From an uncultured Bacteroides sp. (GTDB lineage Bacteria; Bacteroidota; Bacteroidia; Bacteroidales; Bacteroidaceae): DNA of 13,057 bases. The position numbers and the translations under genes are program-made. The DNA is taken from positions 1-13,057 of the forward strand of contig CAAFUN010000012.1 in the NCBI GenBank assembly GCA_900766195.1, read 5' to 3'. Shown here in pieces: positions 1 to 7,767 of the stretch. The notes beneath the pieces are model-generated. The model worked only from the letters and a program-made list of their open reading frames with translations, searched no databases and had not been told where the DNA came from. Position 1 is the stretch's first letter. Each line of letters starts with the position of its first letter.

Positions 1-21
1 TACACGACGCTCTTCCGATCT
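1..21 (+). other. Illumina TruSeq adapter remnant (not genomic)
   Basis: These 21 bases, ending in GCTCTTCCGATCT, match the 3' end of the Illumina TruSeq universal (read 1) adapter in every position. The match stops where a minus-strand acetyltransferase reading frame would continue, so the adapter was joined to a genomic insert. It is untrimmed library sequence at a contig end, not biology, and should be masked. Confidence 0.97.
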
Positions 22-132
22 GCCATTTGTCCACTGATTCATATTGCCGGTACTCCGCATGAAAGAACGGGCATAATCGAATAACTCCATTTGTCTGTCG
101 ATATCCACAGAACAAGCTTTTCTGATCTTCAT
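22..132 (-). CDS. GNAT family N-acetyltransferase, N-terminal fragment
   Basis: Only the first 37 codons are present because the contig ends at the adapter junction. The start ATG is at 130-132 and the protein begins MKIRKACSVDIDRQMELFDY. This is the usual opening of small GNAT acetyltransferases of gut Bacteroidales: a first beta strand (KIRKA), then a helix (MELFDYARSFMR), then an NQW segment near residue 33. GNAT enzymes transfer an acetyl group from acetyl-CoA to an amine. The acetyl-CoA loop and the catalytic region lie beyond the break, so the substrate cannot be guessed. The gene is divergent from the small protein at 322 and a -7 box lies upstream at 151-158. Confidence 0.8.
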
Positions 133-150
133 AAACTCTCAAATATGTTG

Positions 151-158
151 CAAATATA
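151..158 (-). promoter_or_regulatory. Putative Bacteroides -7 box for the GNAT fragment
   Basis: On the minus strand the sequence is TATATTTG, a full match to the Bacteroides -7 consensus TAnnTTTG, 18 bases upstream of the start codon. A TTTG lies 16 bases further upstream (175-178), closer than the usual spacing of about 19-21 bases, so the -33 element is uncertain. Confidence 0.45.
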
Positions 159-263
159 AATAAATAATATCATCCAAAACTACAATGGCATTTGCAAATT
201 CTTCTTTTACTAAAATATAGCTGCTTTACATACACTTATGCCTAAAAACATATTTTTTACATG

Positions 264-271
264 TATATTTG
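264..271 (+). promoter_or_regulatory. Putative Bacteroides -7 box for the small protein at 322
   Basis: TATATTTG fits TAnnTTTG exactly and lies 50 bases upstream of the ATG at 322. No good -33 TTTG is seen at the right distance. If it is used, transcription starts near 278, downstream of the in-frame ATG at 238. That argues for 322 as the start codon. Confidence 0.45.
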
Positions 272-321
272 CACTAATATTAGTTATAAATCTGTTTTAC
301 AAAGAACGAAAAAGAACAATC

Positions 322-480
322 ATGGCAGACAATTATTTAGAGAAACAACGTGAACAATACGAAGCTCGAAAAGCAGCTTGGGAAAAGGCGAAGAAGATGG
401 GCAAGGTAAAAACAGGCTCCACCACTTCCTCCAATCCCAAGCAAACTCCTCGAGCAACGACTGAAAATGAGACTAAATAG
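322..480 (+). CDS. Small charged hypothetical protein (52 aa)
   Basis: The product starts MADNYLEKQREQYEARKAAW. Residues 1-32 are strongly charged and probably helical, and the tail (about 35-52) is a low-complexity stretch rich in Thr, Ser, Asn and Lys. I recall similar short proteins opening MADNYLEK in Bacteroides genomes but know no function. The frame stays open upstream to an ATG at 238. That would add 28 residues including a hydrophobic stretch (FFTCIFALILVINLF) that reads like a membrane anchor. I prefer 322 because a -7 box lies at 264-271, inside the extension, and the conserved-looking opening begins there. The gene converges on the outer-membrane protein gene ending at 527, with no convincing terminator between them. 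Confidence 0.65.
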   Translation: MADNYLEKQREQYEARKAAWEKAKKMGKVKTGSTTSSNPKQTPRATTENETK

Positions 481-526
481 GTGTACGAGACAACAAATTG
501 CTGCTTATTATCCACAAAAGATTCTT

Positions 527-1144
527 TTAAAATAGCGTTGTTGTCAAGCCGATAGATACTCCCAGCGCGCCTTGATTCAGATGACCTTTACCAAAGGGAG
601 TATTATCCAATTGCCAGATATATCCCGTTTCAAATGTTATGGCAGCAGATTTCCCTATATAGTATTCGATTCCCGCAGTAAGCTTTATCAACGGAACCGA
701 CTTACTCTTGTCTCTAATGATATAGTTGCTTCCCGAAGTTTCAACATCCTGATAACGGCAAGAGCTAACTCCTCCTTGTAAAAGGAAGAATTCTCTTAAT
801 TTATGATCTCCTCGCACACGGTAACCAATTCCACCAAGATAGTCATCAAATTTAATTTTTCCTTTCGTAATATTAGTACCTTCTATTTCTTCCTTCTTAT
901 ACGAATTGGATCGACTGTCAAGATTAAGTCGGAAATATATGCCATGCGTACTGTGTAACCGATATTCAACACCTAACTTAGTGATAATTCCCGGTTTCAG
1001 ATTATTCGCCGGTGAATTAAGATAACCAATATCAAAAGGAAAATATAATTTGGATACAAAAGTTTCTTTAGCTGATTGCCCTTTAGCATTAATTGCATAC
1101 GCAACTAATACAAAAGCAACGACTAAACATCTATATTTTATCAT
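527..1144 (-). CDS. Outer-membrane beta-barrel protein, last gene of the efflux operon
   Basis: The 205-residue product has a signal peptide (MIKYRCLVVAFVLVAYAINA, cleavage near residue 22). Several alternating hydrophobic/polar strands rich in Gly, Tyr and aromatic residues follow, and it ends in LTTTLF. A C-terminal Phe on an amphipathic strand is the usual signal for BAM-dependent insertion into the outer membrane. The mature length of about 183 residues suits a small barrel of roughly eight strands. It starts 32 bases after the TolC-type channel stop codon on the same strand and probably shares its transcript. I cannot place it in a named family. It could be a small porin-like or OmpW/OmpX-like protein, and any part in efflux is inferred from position only. 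Confidence 0.75.
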   Translation of the reverse strand: MIKYRCLVVAFVLVAYAINAKGQSAKETFVSKLYFPFDIGYLNSPANNLKPGIITKLGVEYRLHSTHGIYFRLNLDSRSNSYKKEEIEGTNITKGKIKFDDYLGGIGYRVRGDHKLREFFLLQGGVSSCRYQDVETSGSNYIIRDKSKSVPLIKLTAGIEYYIGKSAAITFETGYIWQLDNTPFGKGHLNQGALGVSIGLTTTLF

Positions 1145-1176
1145 TGTTTTTATTTACAAAGTCATTTTATATACGA

Positions 1177-2457
1177 CTATCTCCCCGTTGCTTTCCGGTA
1201 CTCAGCTTTCTTAATCATATAACGTGCATACGATTCGGACATTTTGTTTTTTGCTTGTTGAAAAAGAGTCTGCGACTCCAGAAGATCACTCATCGTTATC
1301 ATGCCGGATGAATAATATTCGGTGCTTAGTCTAAGATTTTCGGTTGCCGAACTAATGGAAGAATGTGCTATGCCTATTTGTTGATAACACTCGTTAAGCT
1401 CATTCTTCAAGTTATCCATTTCAATAACCATCTTTTGAGACAAGTCCTGCTTATTATACTCCGCCATTCTACTCGCAATCTTCTTTTGTTTAAGTGCATA
1501 CGATCCGCCCCACCAATCGGTAATAGGAACTGTAAGTTTCACAAAATAGATCATCGACGAGCGATTTGAAGGCAGTAGATTATGATAAGTATAACTAGCC
1601 CCCACCCCAAGTTTAGGAAGCATCTTTCCTAATTCCAGCTTTTCTTCTATCTTGCTGACTTCAATATTTCTATTCAATAATTGATAGTTATTGGTGGTAT
1701 TGAGCGCCGATTTAGAATCGACATACTCACTCATAGGGTTGACGTCCGTCTGCACATTTTCTGTAATATTAAAATCCGTATTACTAATTCCCATGAGCTG
1801 TGACAATAATGATTTTAAGATCTTGATACCATTATCCAATTGCAATCGTTGGCTGGCGATCTCACTTCTCCTGAGTTCGACTCTGAGAAGCTCGTTTTTG
1901 GTCGTCACTCCATTCTCTACAGCATTTTTAACCTCATTATGCAATTCTAGCGTCATACTATCCAGTACTTCAATAGTCTTTTTGCTCTCTTGAAGGATAT
2001 ACAACTCCCAAAAATCCTTTTCTATAAGTACCATCAAGTCTTTTTCCGAATTATCAGCTTGCAACTTCGTTACCTCAACACCCAACTTAGCCAGTTTATT
2101 TGAATTATAAATCTGTCCACCTTGAAATATAGGCTGTAGCGCTGTAACATCGGTAACAAGACCATTGCGCATGGCAGGTAAACCAAATGTTTGAGAGATA
2201 TCTTTGCCCAATAGTCCGTCAGGAGCATGAAAACCTATGCCACTAGCCTCAACATGGGGGAAGTAGTTTGTAAATGCTTCACTGGTCTTCGCCTTGCTTT
2301 GCTCTATAGAAAGTCTGACAGCTTTAAGACTTACATTATTCTCTACAGCCTTTGCTTTCATCTGATCCAAAGTATACGTTTCTTGTGCAAAACCTTGAAC
2401 AGACAATAATAAACCAATTACAACGATAACTGGAGCTTTCTTAATTTTCAAATTCAT
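1177..2457 (-). CDS. TolC-family outer-membrane efflux channel (internal start, alternative to the fusion)
   Basis: Read from the internal ATG at 2455-2457, this is a self-sufficient 426-residue channel protein. It starts MNLKIKKAPVIVVIGLLLSV and has a clear signal peptide with cleavage after GFA (residue 24 or so). The mature part (ETYTLDQMKAKAVENN) is the usual start of the OEP domain. The two structural repeats are visible, with paired landmarks GVTTKNELLRVE in the first and GMITMSDLLESQTLFQQAKN in the second. Coiled-coil helices lie around them and two barrel segments (SGIGF, VGASYTY). Channels of this family trimerise in the outer membrane and dock with the adaptor and pump. If made only as part of the 1455-residue fusion, the signal peptide would act as a thirteenth membrane segment and could be cut by signal peptidase to free the channel. 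Confidence 0.7.
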   Translation of the reverse strand: MNLKIKKAPVIVVIGLLLSVQGFAQETYTLDQMKAKAVENNVSLKAVRLSIEQSKAKTSEAFTNYFPHVEASGIGFHAPDGLLGKDISQTFGLPAMRNGLVTDVTALQPIFQGGQIYNSNKLAKLGVEVTKLQADNSEKDLMVLIEKDFWELYILQESKKTIEVLDSMTLELHNEVKNAVENGVTTKNELLRVELRRSEIASQRLQLDNGIKILKSLLSQLMGISNTDFNITENVQTDVNPMSEYVDSKSALNTTNNYQLLNRNIEVSKIEEKLELGKMLPKLGVGASYTYHNLLPSNRSSMIYFVKLTVPITDWWGGSYALKQKKIASRMAEYNKQDLSQKMVIEMDNLKNELNECYQQIGIAHSSISSATENLRLSTEYYSSGMITMSDLLESQTLFQQAKNKMSESYARYMIKKAEYRKATGR

Positions 2458-5400
2458 TCTTTTTGTTTTATCATGATTTCTATATACCAGCCAATAGGAA
2501 AGAGGCAATACGGGTAAGATAAAGAACATAGAGATGAGTACCCCACTGCATATTACAGCTGCCATTGGAGCCCACAATGGACTACCACTCACTAACATCG
2601 GAATAACTCCGGTGGAAGCGGCAAGCGAAGTAAGAACAATAGGACGCATACGCCTTTTACCGGCTTCAATGGCTGCATCTTTCACAGACATCTGATATTT
2701 ATCTCTTAGCATCTCTGCATAATCAAATAATATAACTCCATTGCGGACAATGATACCATACAGGCAAACAACACCCAGTACTGAAGTTATCCCAAAATCA
2801 AGTCCTGAAACATAGATGCCCAGAGTTCCTCCAAAGACACAAAGCACAGTAGATGCAAGCGTCAATAATGCCAAGCTTATCTTGTGATAGTGGAACAGCA
2901 ATATCACGAAGATGATAAAGACAGAGATGGAAAGTCCCCATACTATGTACGGAATTGTCGTTCCATCGGATTCGGTAAAACCACCATAAGAAATGTCAAT
3001 GTCCGGTGAAGCAAATTTGGATTGCGTTTTTGCTACTATTTCCTCAACTTGAGGAAATACAGAATTTACATTCACTCCGCGTTTTAATGAAGCCATCACC
3101 GTCAGTGTCGGAATTCCCTTTCTTCGAGATTGCTGCGAGCTATACCAATCGGTTGACACATCTGCTATCTGACGCAAAGGCACAGAGACGTGCGAAGTTG
3201 ATGGAATATAGCTATCATTAATATTAGATACGGTAGAGTCTGCATTCCCCGAAGTCTTCAGTTTAATTGGGATGGCATAATCAGTATCCCACACCTGACC
3301 CACTTGGAATCCCCCAAACTCATTGGACAACTCCGTTGCAATATCACTGTTGGTAATGCCTGCGCGACTGGCCTGAACAGAATTTTTATTCACATCAATA
3401 TAAGGCATGGAATTCTGAAAATCATCCCTGATCCACATCAAACCATCAACTCCATGCAGCTCTTTCTTTATCTCCTGCGCATAAGCTTTCAAAACACTCT
3501 CTTCTGCACCTGAAAGCCGGATCTCAATAGGCACCTCAACACTTTCATTATCCAACTGCTTGAAATAAACATTGGCATTTGGGAAATAATCAATGTATTT
3601 ATCAGCGTATTCATCCATTATCTCGTTAGTTACTTTATTGGAAGGAGTCTTAACAATAAGCTGTGCATACGATTTAGACGGAATTTTAGGATTGTAAACA
3701 GCATGAAAACGTGGCGAACTTGTACCTATAAATGAAGTGACAGAATTTATTCTTTCATCTTTCTCTAATATTCGTCTTATACTATCAGATACAGCATGAG
3801 TCTGTTCTATTGACGAACCATTCGGCAGATAAATTTCAACGGCAAAAAGATTACGCTCAGCCAGTGGCATCATACGTACATTAATATGATTACTCATGAT
3901 ATACGCCAAAACCAAAAAGAAAGCAACCACCGAAAATACAATCTTAGGATGTTTAAATAAGGCAGGAAGTAAACTGTTGTATTTGTCCTGAGCTATATCT
4001 AAGAAGGTTCTTTTCTTGACTTTACCTTTTTCATGCAACCCTTTCCTAATGAAGAAATACTGAATAATAGGAATAATTACAATGGCAACACCTAGCGAAA
4101 TAAAGAGAGTGATACTCATGGTCCATGGGTAAGAGACTATAAAATCAAGCAAACTACCCTTAAATGTAAACAAGAAAGGGAAGAACGTAATACTGATGGC
4201 CAATGTAGCTGTAATAAGTGATTTGAAATACTCCTTGGCACTCATGATGGAAGCATGCCACCGGCTATATCCTTCGTCGATATAATCAATATAGCTGTCC
4301 ACCACAACAATACAGTCGTCAACAATAAGCCCCAGGACAACAATCAATGCTGCAAAGTTTACGATGTTCAGTTCGAATCCCAAAATATATAATATGGTCA
4401 ACGAAATAAAGATTGTTATCGGTATTGATACGGCAGCAACCCCTGCTACACGGAAAGGCAATAAGAGCATAGTTACCAGAATCACAGAGCTGATAGCAAT
4501 GAGCATTTCAATGAGAAATGATGATACAGATTCACCTACCACTTCCGATTGGTCCACAACTGTATCTATTTTCACATCTTCCGGAAGAGTGGACTTAAAC
4601 TTTTCTATGATGGTTTTAACTTCCCTGCCGAAATGAACAATATCTTTGCCATCCTGCATTTCTATTGAAAGAATAAGACTTTTAACTCCATCATGTTCAA
4701 TAAAGCCATCCCGTTTGGGATATTCCTTCTTTATATCGGCAATATCTTTAAGCCGTATATAATTTCCTGCAGGATCAGTATAGACTATTTTTTCCTGTAG
4801 GTCGGGCACAGTCTCAATGCTGTTTCTAAGATGAATAGGAATTATCCCCGAATTTCGATCTATTTCGCCACTATAATTCATCAACCCATCACTAAAAATA
4901 CCCATCGCAAGTGCAGATACCGGAATATTATAAGAGGCCAGTTTTTTCTTATCCAACAAAACAGCTATCTCCTCATTCTGAGTACCATATTTCTCAAGTT
5001 GCGATACCGATTCAACACTTCTTAATTTATTTTCCAATGCATCAGCATACTTTTCAAGTTGCCTGTAAGTTTTTACCTTCGAACTAATGGTAAGTAGCAA
5101 AGCAGATGTATCACCAAAGTTATCATCAACAATAATAGCTTGCACATCAGGCGTAAGCGTTTGCTTAAAAGCTATAAGTCCATGTTTAATCTTCGACCAT
5201 ACTTCATCCTGGTTTTTAACATTATCTTCCAGTTCTACATAAATATATCCTATTCCATCACGTGAGTATGAATAGGTATTCTTTCTTTTTACTTCCTTAT
5301 ACCTGAACAGATATTCTTCCAGAGGCTTTGTCACCCTCTCTTCCACTTGTTTGGGCGTTGCCCCGGGATATACACCCACTACCAATGCCTGACGTATTGT

Positions 5401-5544
5401 GACAGTAGGGTATTCCTGCTTTGGCATATTTACTAGACTAAATATACCTATCGAGATAAAGAAGACTGACAATAGAATTACTATTTTATAGTTCTTCATA
5501 GCCCAGTCCACTATTGTATACTGATTTTTATCCTTATTTACCAT
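1177..5544 (-). CDS. RND efflux pump fused in frame to a TolC-type channel (1455 aa)
   Basis: Residues 1-1029 are a complete RND pump, the proton-driven inner-membrane transporter of a tripartite efflux complex. TM1 is at about 20-38. The periplasmic domain opens with the family segment GATPKQVEERVTKPLEEYL (61-79). TM4 carries the acidic pair D409-D410 (GLIVDDCIVVV). TM10 carries R934-N935 (GIIVRNGVILF), where AcrB has Lys940, and R967 matches AcrB Arg971. The order and length fit the hydrophobe/amphiphile exporters rather than CusA-type metal pumps. Residues 1030-1455 are a TolC-family outer-membrane channel with its own signal peptide. RND-TolC fusions are known in Bacteroidota metal pumps, but in drug-type pumps the two are normally separate. 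The reading frame is unbroken as written. However, dropping one A from the run at 2466-2469 or 2460-2464 gives a pump ending at a TGA (2454-2456) that overlaps the channel ATG. The start is 15 bases after the adaptor stop. The substrate is unknown. Confidence 0.9.
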   Translation of the reverse strand: MVNKDKNQYTIVDWAMKNYKIVILLSVFFISIGIFSLVNMPKQEYPTVTIRQALVVGVYPGATPKQVEERVTKPLEEYLFRYKEVKRKNTYSYSRDGIGYIYVELEDNVKNQDEVWSKIKHGLIAFKQTLTPDVQAIIVDDNFGDTSALLLTISSKVKTYRQLEKYADALENKLRSVESVSQLEKYGTQNEEIAVLLDKKKLASYNIPVSALAMGIFSDGLMNYSGEIDRNSGIIPIHLRNSIETVPDLQEKIVYTDPAGNYIRLKDIADIKKEYPKRDGFIEHDGVKSLILSIEMQDGKDIVHFGREVKTIIEKFKSTLPEDVKIDTVVDQSEVVGESVSSFLIEMLIAISSVILVTMLLLPFRVAGVAAVSIPITIFISLTILYILGFELNIVNFAALIVVLGLIVDDCIVVVDSYIDYIDEGYSRWHASIMSAKEYFKSLITATLAISITFFPFLFTFKGSLLDFIVSYPWTMSITLFISLGVAIVIIPIIQYFFIRKGLHEKGKVKKRTFLDIAQDKYNSLLPALFKHPKIVFSVVAFFLVLAYIMSNHINVRMMPLAERNLFAVEIYLPNGSSIEQTHAVSDSIRRILEKDERINSVTSFIGTSSPRFHAVYNPKIPSKSYAQLIVKTPSNKVTNEIMDEYADKYIDYFPNANVYFKQLDNESVEVPIEIRLSGAEESVLKAYAQEIKKELHGVDGLMWIRDDFQNSMPYIDVNKNSVQASRAGITNSDIATELSNEFGGFQVGQVWDTDYAIPIKLKTSGNADSTVSNINDSYIPSTSHVSVPLRQIADVSTDWYSSQQSRRKGIPTLTVMASLKRGVNVNSVFPQVEEIVAKTQSKFASPDIDISYGGFTESDGTTIPYIVWGLSISVFIIFVILLFHYHKISLALLTLASTVLCVFGGTLGIYVSGLDFGITSVLGVVCLYGIIVRNGVILFDYAEMLRDKYQMSVKDAAIEAGKRRMRPIVLTSLAASTGVIPMLVSGSPLWAPMAAVICSGVLISMFFILPVLPLSYWLVYRNHDKTKRMNLKIKKAPVIVVIGLLLSVQGFAQETYTLDQMKAKAVENNVSLKAVRLSIEQSKAKTSEAFTNYFPHVEASGIGFHAPDGLLGKDISQTFGLPAMRNGLVTDVTALQPIFQGGQIYNSNKLAKLGVEVTKLQADNSEKDLMVLIEKDFWELYILQESKKTIEVLDSMTLELHNEVKNAVENGVTTKNELLRVELRRSEIASQRLQLDNGIKILKSLLSQLMGISNTDFNITENVQTDVNPMSEYVDSKSALNTTNNYQLLNRNIEVSKIEEKLELGKMLPKLGVGASYTYHNLLPSNRSSMIYFVKLTVPITDWWGGSYALKQKKIASRMAEYNKQDLSQKMVIEMDNLKNELNECYQQIGIAHSSISSATENLRLSTEYYSSGMITMSDLLESQTLFQQAKNKMSESYARYMIKKAEYRKATGR

Positions 5545-5559
5545 AATACCTATTAGCCT

Positions 5560-6579
5560 TTATTGTTCCTTCACTGATACCCCGTCACTCAATTTCTGGA
5601 AACCCTCCACTATAATTTTGTCTCCTATGGACAAACCTGATCCTATTTGTATGCCATCATTGGTTTGAGCTACTGTCTTTACGGGAGCTTGTTGCACTTT
5701 ATTATTAGGGCCTACCTTCCATACAATTTTATCATTATTAGGAAGCAACTGTACGGCAGCAGGAGAAATGGTGATATAATCCTGAGCTAAGTCACTATAT
5801 ATCCGTGCATTACCCACCATGCCCGAAAGTAATTCATGCCGGGGATTAGCCAATTTAACTTTAACCTGATAAGTCTGAGAAATAGCATTGGCAGCAAGAT
5901 TCTTCTCCGTTATCTTTCCTGTAAACGACTTCTTCAAAACAGGTATTTCAATATCTACCCGCTGTCCTTTTTCTATATTCGATATATCTTTCTCCGGAAT
6001 AGAGATCTTAACATTTATATTGTCTATCTTTATCAAATTGATCACCGGCATTCCCTGACCCACATTTACGCCCGGTTCAATCATTTTTTTATCTACAACC
6101 CCGTCAAAAGGAGCGTACAAATTGCTATCACCCATATCTTTTTTTGCCGATTGCAACTGAGCTTTTGCTTGCTCCCATTTAGACTGCACTTCAATAAACT
6201 TCATTTCAGGAAGACTCTTTGTCTTATATAACCTTTCCATCCTGTTGTAAGCATCTTGTGCTTGCTGATATTCAGCCTTTGCTGCAGAATAAGCATTGTC
6301 AAAATGTCCACGAGAAAGACGAGCCAAAAGAGCTCCCTTCTTTACAAACTGCCCTTCGGACACAAATACTGTCTCAACATTGCCCGGTACTTGAAAACTT
6401 AAGCCGGCTTCCAACTCTGGTTCTATTGTAGCCAAATAATTATTATTACTTTTATAGCTTTCTGTAGTAACGGTAATTGTTTTCACCACTATTTCATTTT
6501 CAGCCTTCTTATCTCCGCTACCAGAACAAGCGGCGAGAAGAGCTAAAACAGATAATAATACAAATGATAATTTTTTCAT
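5560..6579 (-). CDS. Periplasmic adaptor lipoprotein of the RND efflux system (HlyD/MFP family)
   Basis: The 339-residue product links the inner-membrane pump to the outer-membrane channel. It begins with a lipoprotein signal; the lipobox LAAC puts the lipidated Cys at residue 18. The next part (about 57-88, FQVPGNVETVFVSEGQFVKK) is the first half of the lipoyl domain. Residues 93-150 form the alpha-helical hairpin, rich in Ala, Gln and Lys. Residues 151-185 (LYAPFDGVVDKKMIEPGVNV) complete the lipoyl domain. A beta-barrel domain follows (about 188-265), then a membrane-proximal domain (ISPAAVQLLPNN to the end). Family length and domain order are normal. It is the first gene of the operon, ends 15 bases before the pump gene, and is divergent from the AraC-type regulator. 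Confidence 0.93.
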   Translation of the reverse strand: MKKLSFVLLSVLALLAACSGSGDKKAENEIVVKTITVTTESYKSNNNYLATIEPELEAGLSFQVPGNVETVFVSEGQFVKKGALLARLSRGHFDNAYSAAKAEYQQAQDAYNRMERLYKTKSLPEMKFIEVQSKWEQAKAQLQSAKKDMGDSNLYAPFDGVVDKKMIEPGVNVGQGMPVINLIKIDNINVKISIPEKDISNIEKGQRVDIEIPVLKKSFTGKITEKNLAANAISQTYQVKVKLANPRHELLSGMVGNARIYSDLAQDYITISPAAVQLLPNNDKIVWKVGPNNKVQQAPVKTVAQTNDGIQIGSGLSIGDKIIVEGFQKLSDGVSVKEQ

Positions 6580-6596
6580 AATTTCCCTATTGATTT

Positions 6597-6610
6597 ATTT
6601 TGTGCAAAAT
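6597..6610. promoter_or_regulatory. Palindrome in the efflux/AraC divergent region, possible operator
   Basis: ATTTTGTGCAAAAT is an inverted repeat with 6-base arms around a TG centre, 18 bases upstream of the adaptor start codon. On the minus strand its edge overlaps GAATTTTG (6605-6612), a one-mismatch match to the Bacteroides -7 consensus. A regulator bound here could block that promoter. The region is AT-rich and the arms are short, so chance is possible. Confidence 0.3.
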
Positions 6611-6693
6611 TCAGTATTAAAGGAAAAGAGAAAAAGGCTATCTTTACGCCAATAATAGTCAAAAAGTTGAATTAATGAAAAATAACAAGCAAA

Positions 6694-7593
6694 ATGGCTA
6701 GATATAAAGCATCAAAACTGCTATCAAATGCTTCTACTCTTGATTTATTCAAGAAGAAAGAGAATAAAGGAGAAGATTCTTCTAATTTAAACTTCGTTGT
6801 TTCAGACACCAATGAAGACGATTTAGACATAGTAGGTCACCCGGTCATAGTTAACTCCATTATATGCGCTGTTTGCATACAAGGAGAAGCATCCGTACGC
6901 ATTAATTTTAAGTCGTATCAACTTAGAGCAGGCTCATTTGTAATATTAGCACCGGGATCAATGTTCTTATGCGAGGAAGGTGAATATACTCAGGACTTTA
7001 TAGCAGATTACATTTCTTTCTCTCCTGATTTCACGAAGGACATCAGTTTGGAGCATATGCTATATGATATCAAAAGTTACCCTTTTATAGAAATGGATGA
7101 AACGGAGTACAAACATATTATTGAAATATATAATTCCTTAAAATCGAGATTTCTCAATTTTGACCACCCCTATAGGAAAGAAGTTCTACGTTATAGTCTG
7201 CTTACTGCTATCTATGATTTTTCGGTCATCTATGATAAATACACCCTTATTATAAAAGAGCCAAAACCTGATTCTTACTCAAGTCGATTTTTCGAGTTAC
7301 TTTTTAAAAATTATAAAAGGCATAGAGATACAGGATTTTATTCAGAAAGACTAAACATTACTCCAAAGTACCTTTCTAAAATCATAAAAGAAGAAACTGA
7401 TAATTCTGTACAAGCTTGGATATTCGAACTGATTTTATTTGAAACAAAATCTTTACTAAGATCCACCAGCATGAGCGTAGCAGAAATAGCAGAACATTTT
7501 AACTACCCGGATTCAACAAGCTTTGGAAAATTTTTCAAAAAGCATGAGAAGATGACACCATTGGAATACAGAAATAATGAAATAAAGAAATAG
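6694..7593 (+). CDS. AraC-family transcriptional regulator
   Basis: The 299-residue product has the standard AraC layout. A cupin-like sensing domain spans about residues 45-115 (VNSIICAVCIQGEASVRINF, then LRAGSFVILAPGS). A helical linker follows, then a C-terminal DNA-binding domain with two helix-turn-helix units: about 214-236 (ERLNITPKYLSKIIKEETD) and about 259-283 (SVAEIAEHFNYPDSTSFGKF). The closing motif FKKHEKMTPLEYR is typical of the family. The ATG at 6694 is chosen because an upstream ATG at 6675 is out of frame and meets a stop after eight codons. Being divergent from the efflux operon with a 114-base shared region, it probably controls that operon in response to a pump substrate or envelope signal. 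That is inference; the effector is not readable. Confidence 0.92.
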   Translation: MARYKASKLLSNASTLDLFKKKENKGEDSSNLNFVVSDTNEDDLDIVGHPVIVNSIICAVCIQGEASVRINFKSYQLRAGSFVILAPGSMFLCEEGEYTQDFIADYISFSPDFTKDISLEHMLYDIKSYPFIEMDETEYKHIIEIYNSLKSRFLNFDHPYRKEVLRYSLLTAIYDFSVIYDKYTLIIKEPKPDSYSSRFFELLFKNYKRHRDTGFYSERLNITPKYLSKIIKEETDNSVQAWIFELILFETKSLLRSTSMSVAEIAEHFNYPDSTSFGKFFKKHEKMTPLEYRNNEIKK

Positions 7594-7767
7594 AGATAGG
7601 GCAAGAATAAAACAACTGCGTAACACACTGTAATACAACAAATTAATTTTATAAAAAAAAGAGTATTTTTCAATAAACATAGTAATGAATTCTTTGTTTA
7701 TTATGAAACTTTACTAAAGAGACAGTTTAGACAAAGTATTTAAGTTAAATCAAACAGAAAGATTAGT

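Noticed and set aside
516..528. Short inverted repeat AAAAG-ATT-CTTTT between converging genes
   Set aside because: Only five A/T-rich pairs and a three-base loop; too weak to call a terminator, and its end runs into the stop codon of the outer-membrane protein gene.
2410..4640. Several plus-strand open frames of 60-90 codons opposite the efflux pump
   Set aside because: They are antisense to a strongly conserved RND/TolC coding frame and show no recognisable protein features.
7672..7702. Eight-base inverted repeat AATAAACA ... TGTTTATT upstream of the YceI gene
   Set aside because: Short, all but two bases A/T, with a 15-base spacer. In an AT-rich intergenic region this is expected by chance, and no promoter element is near it.
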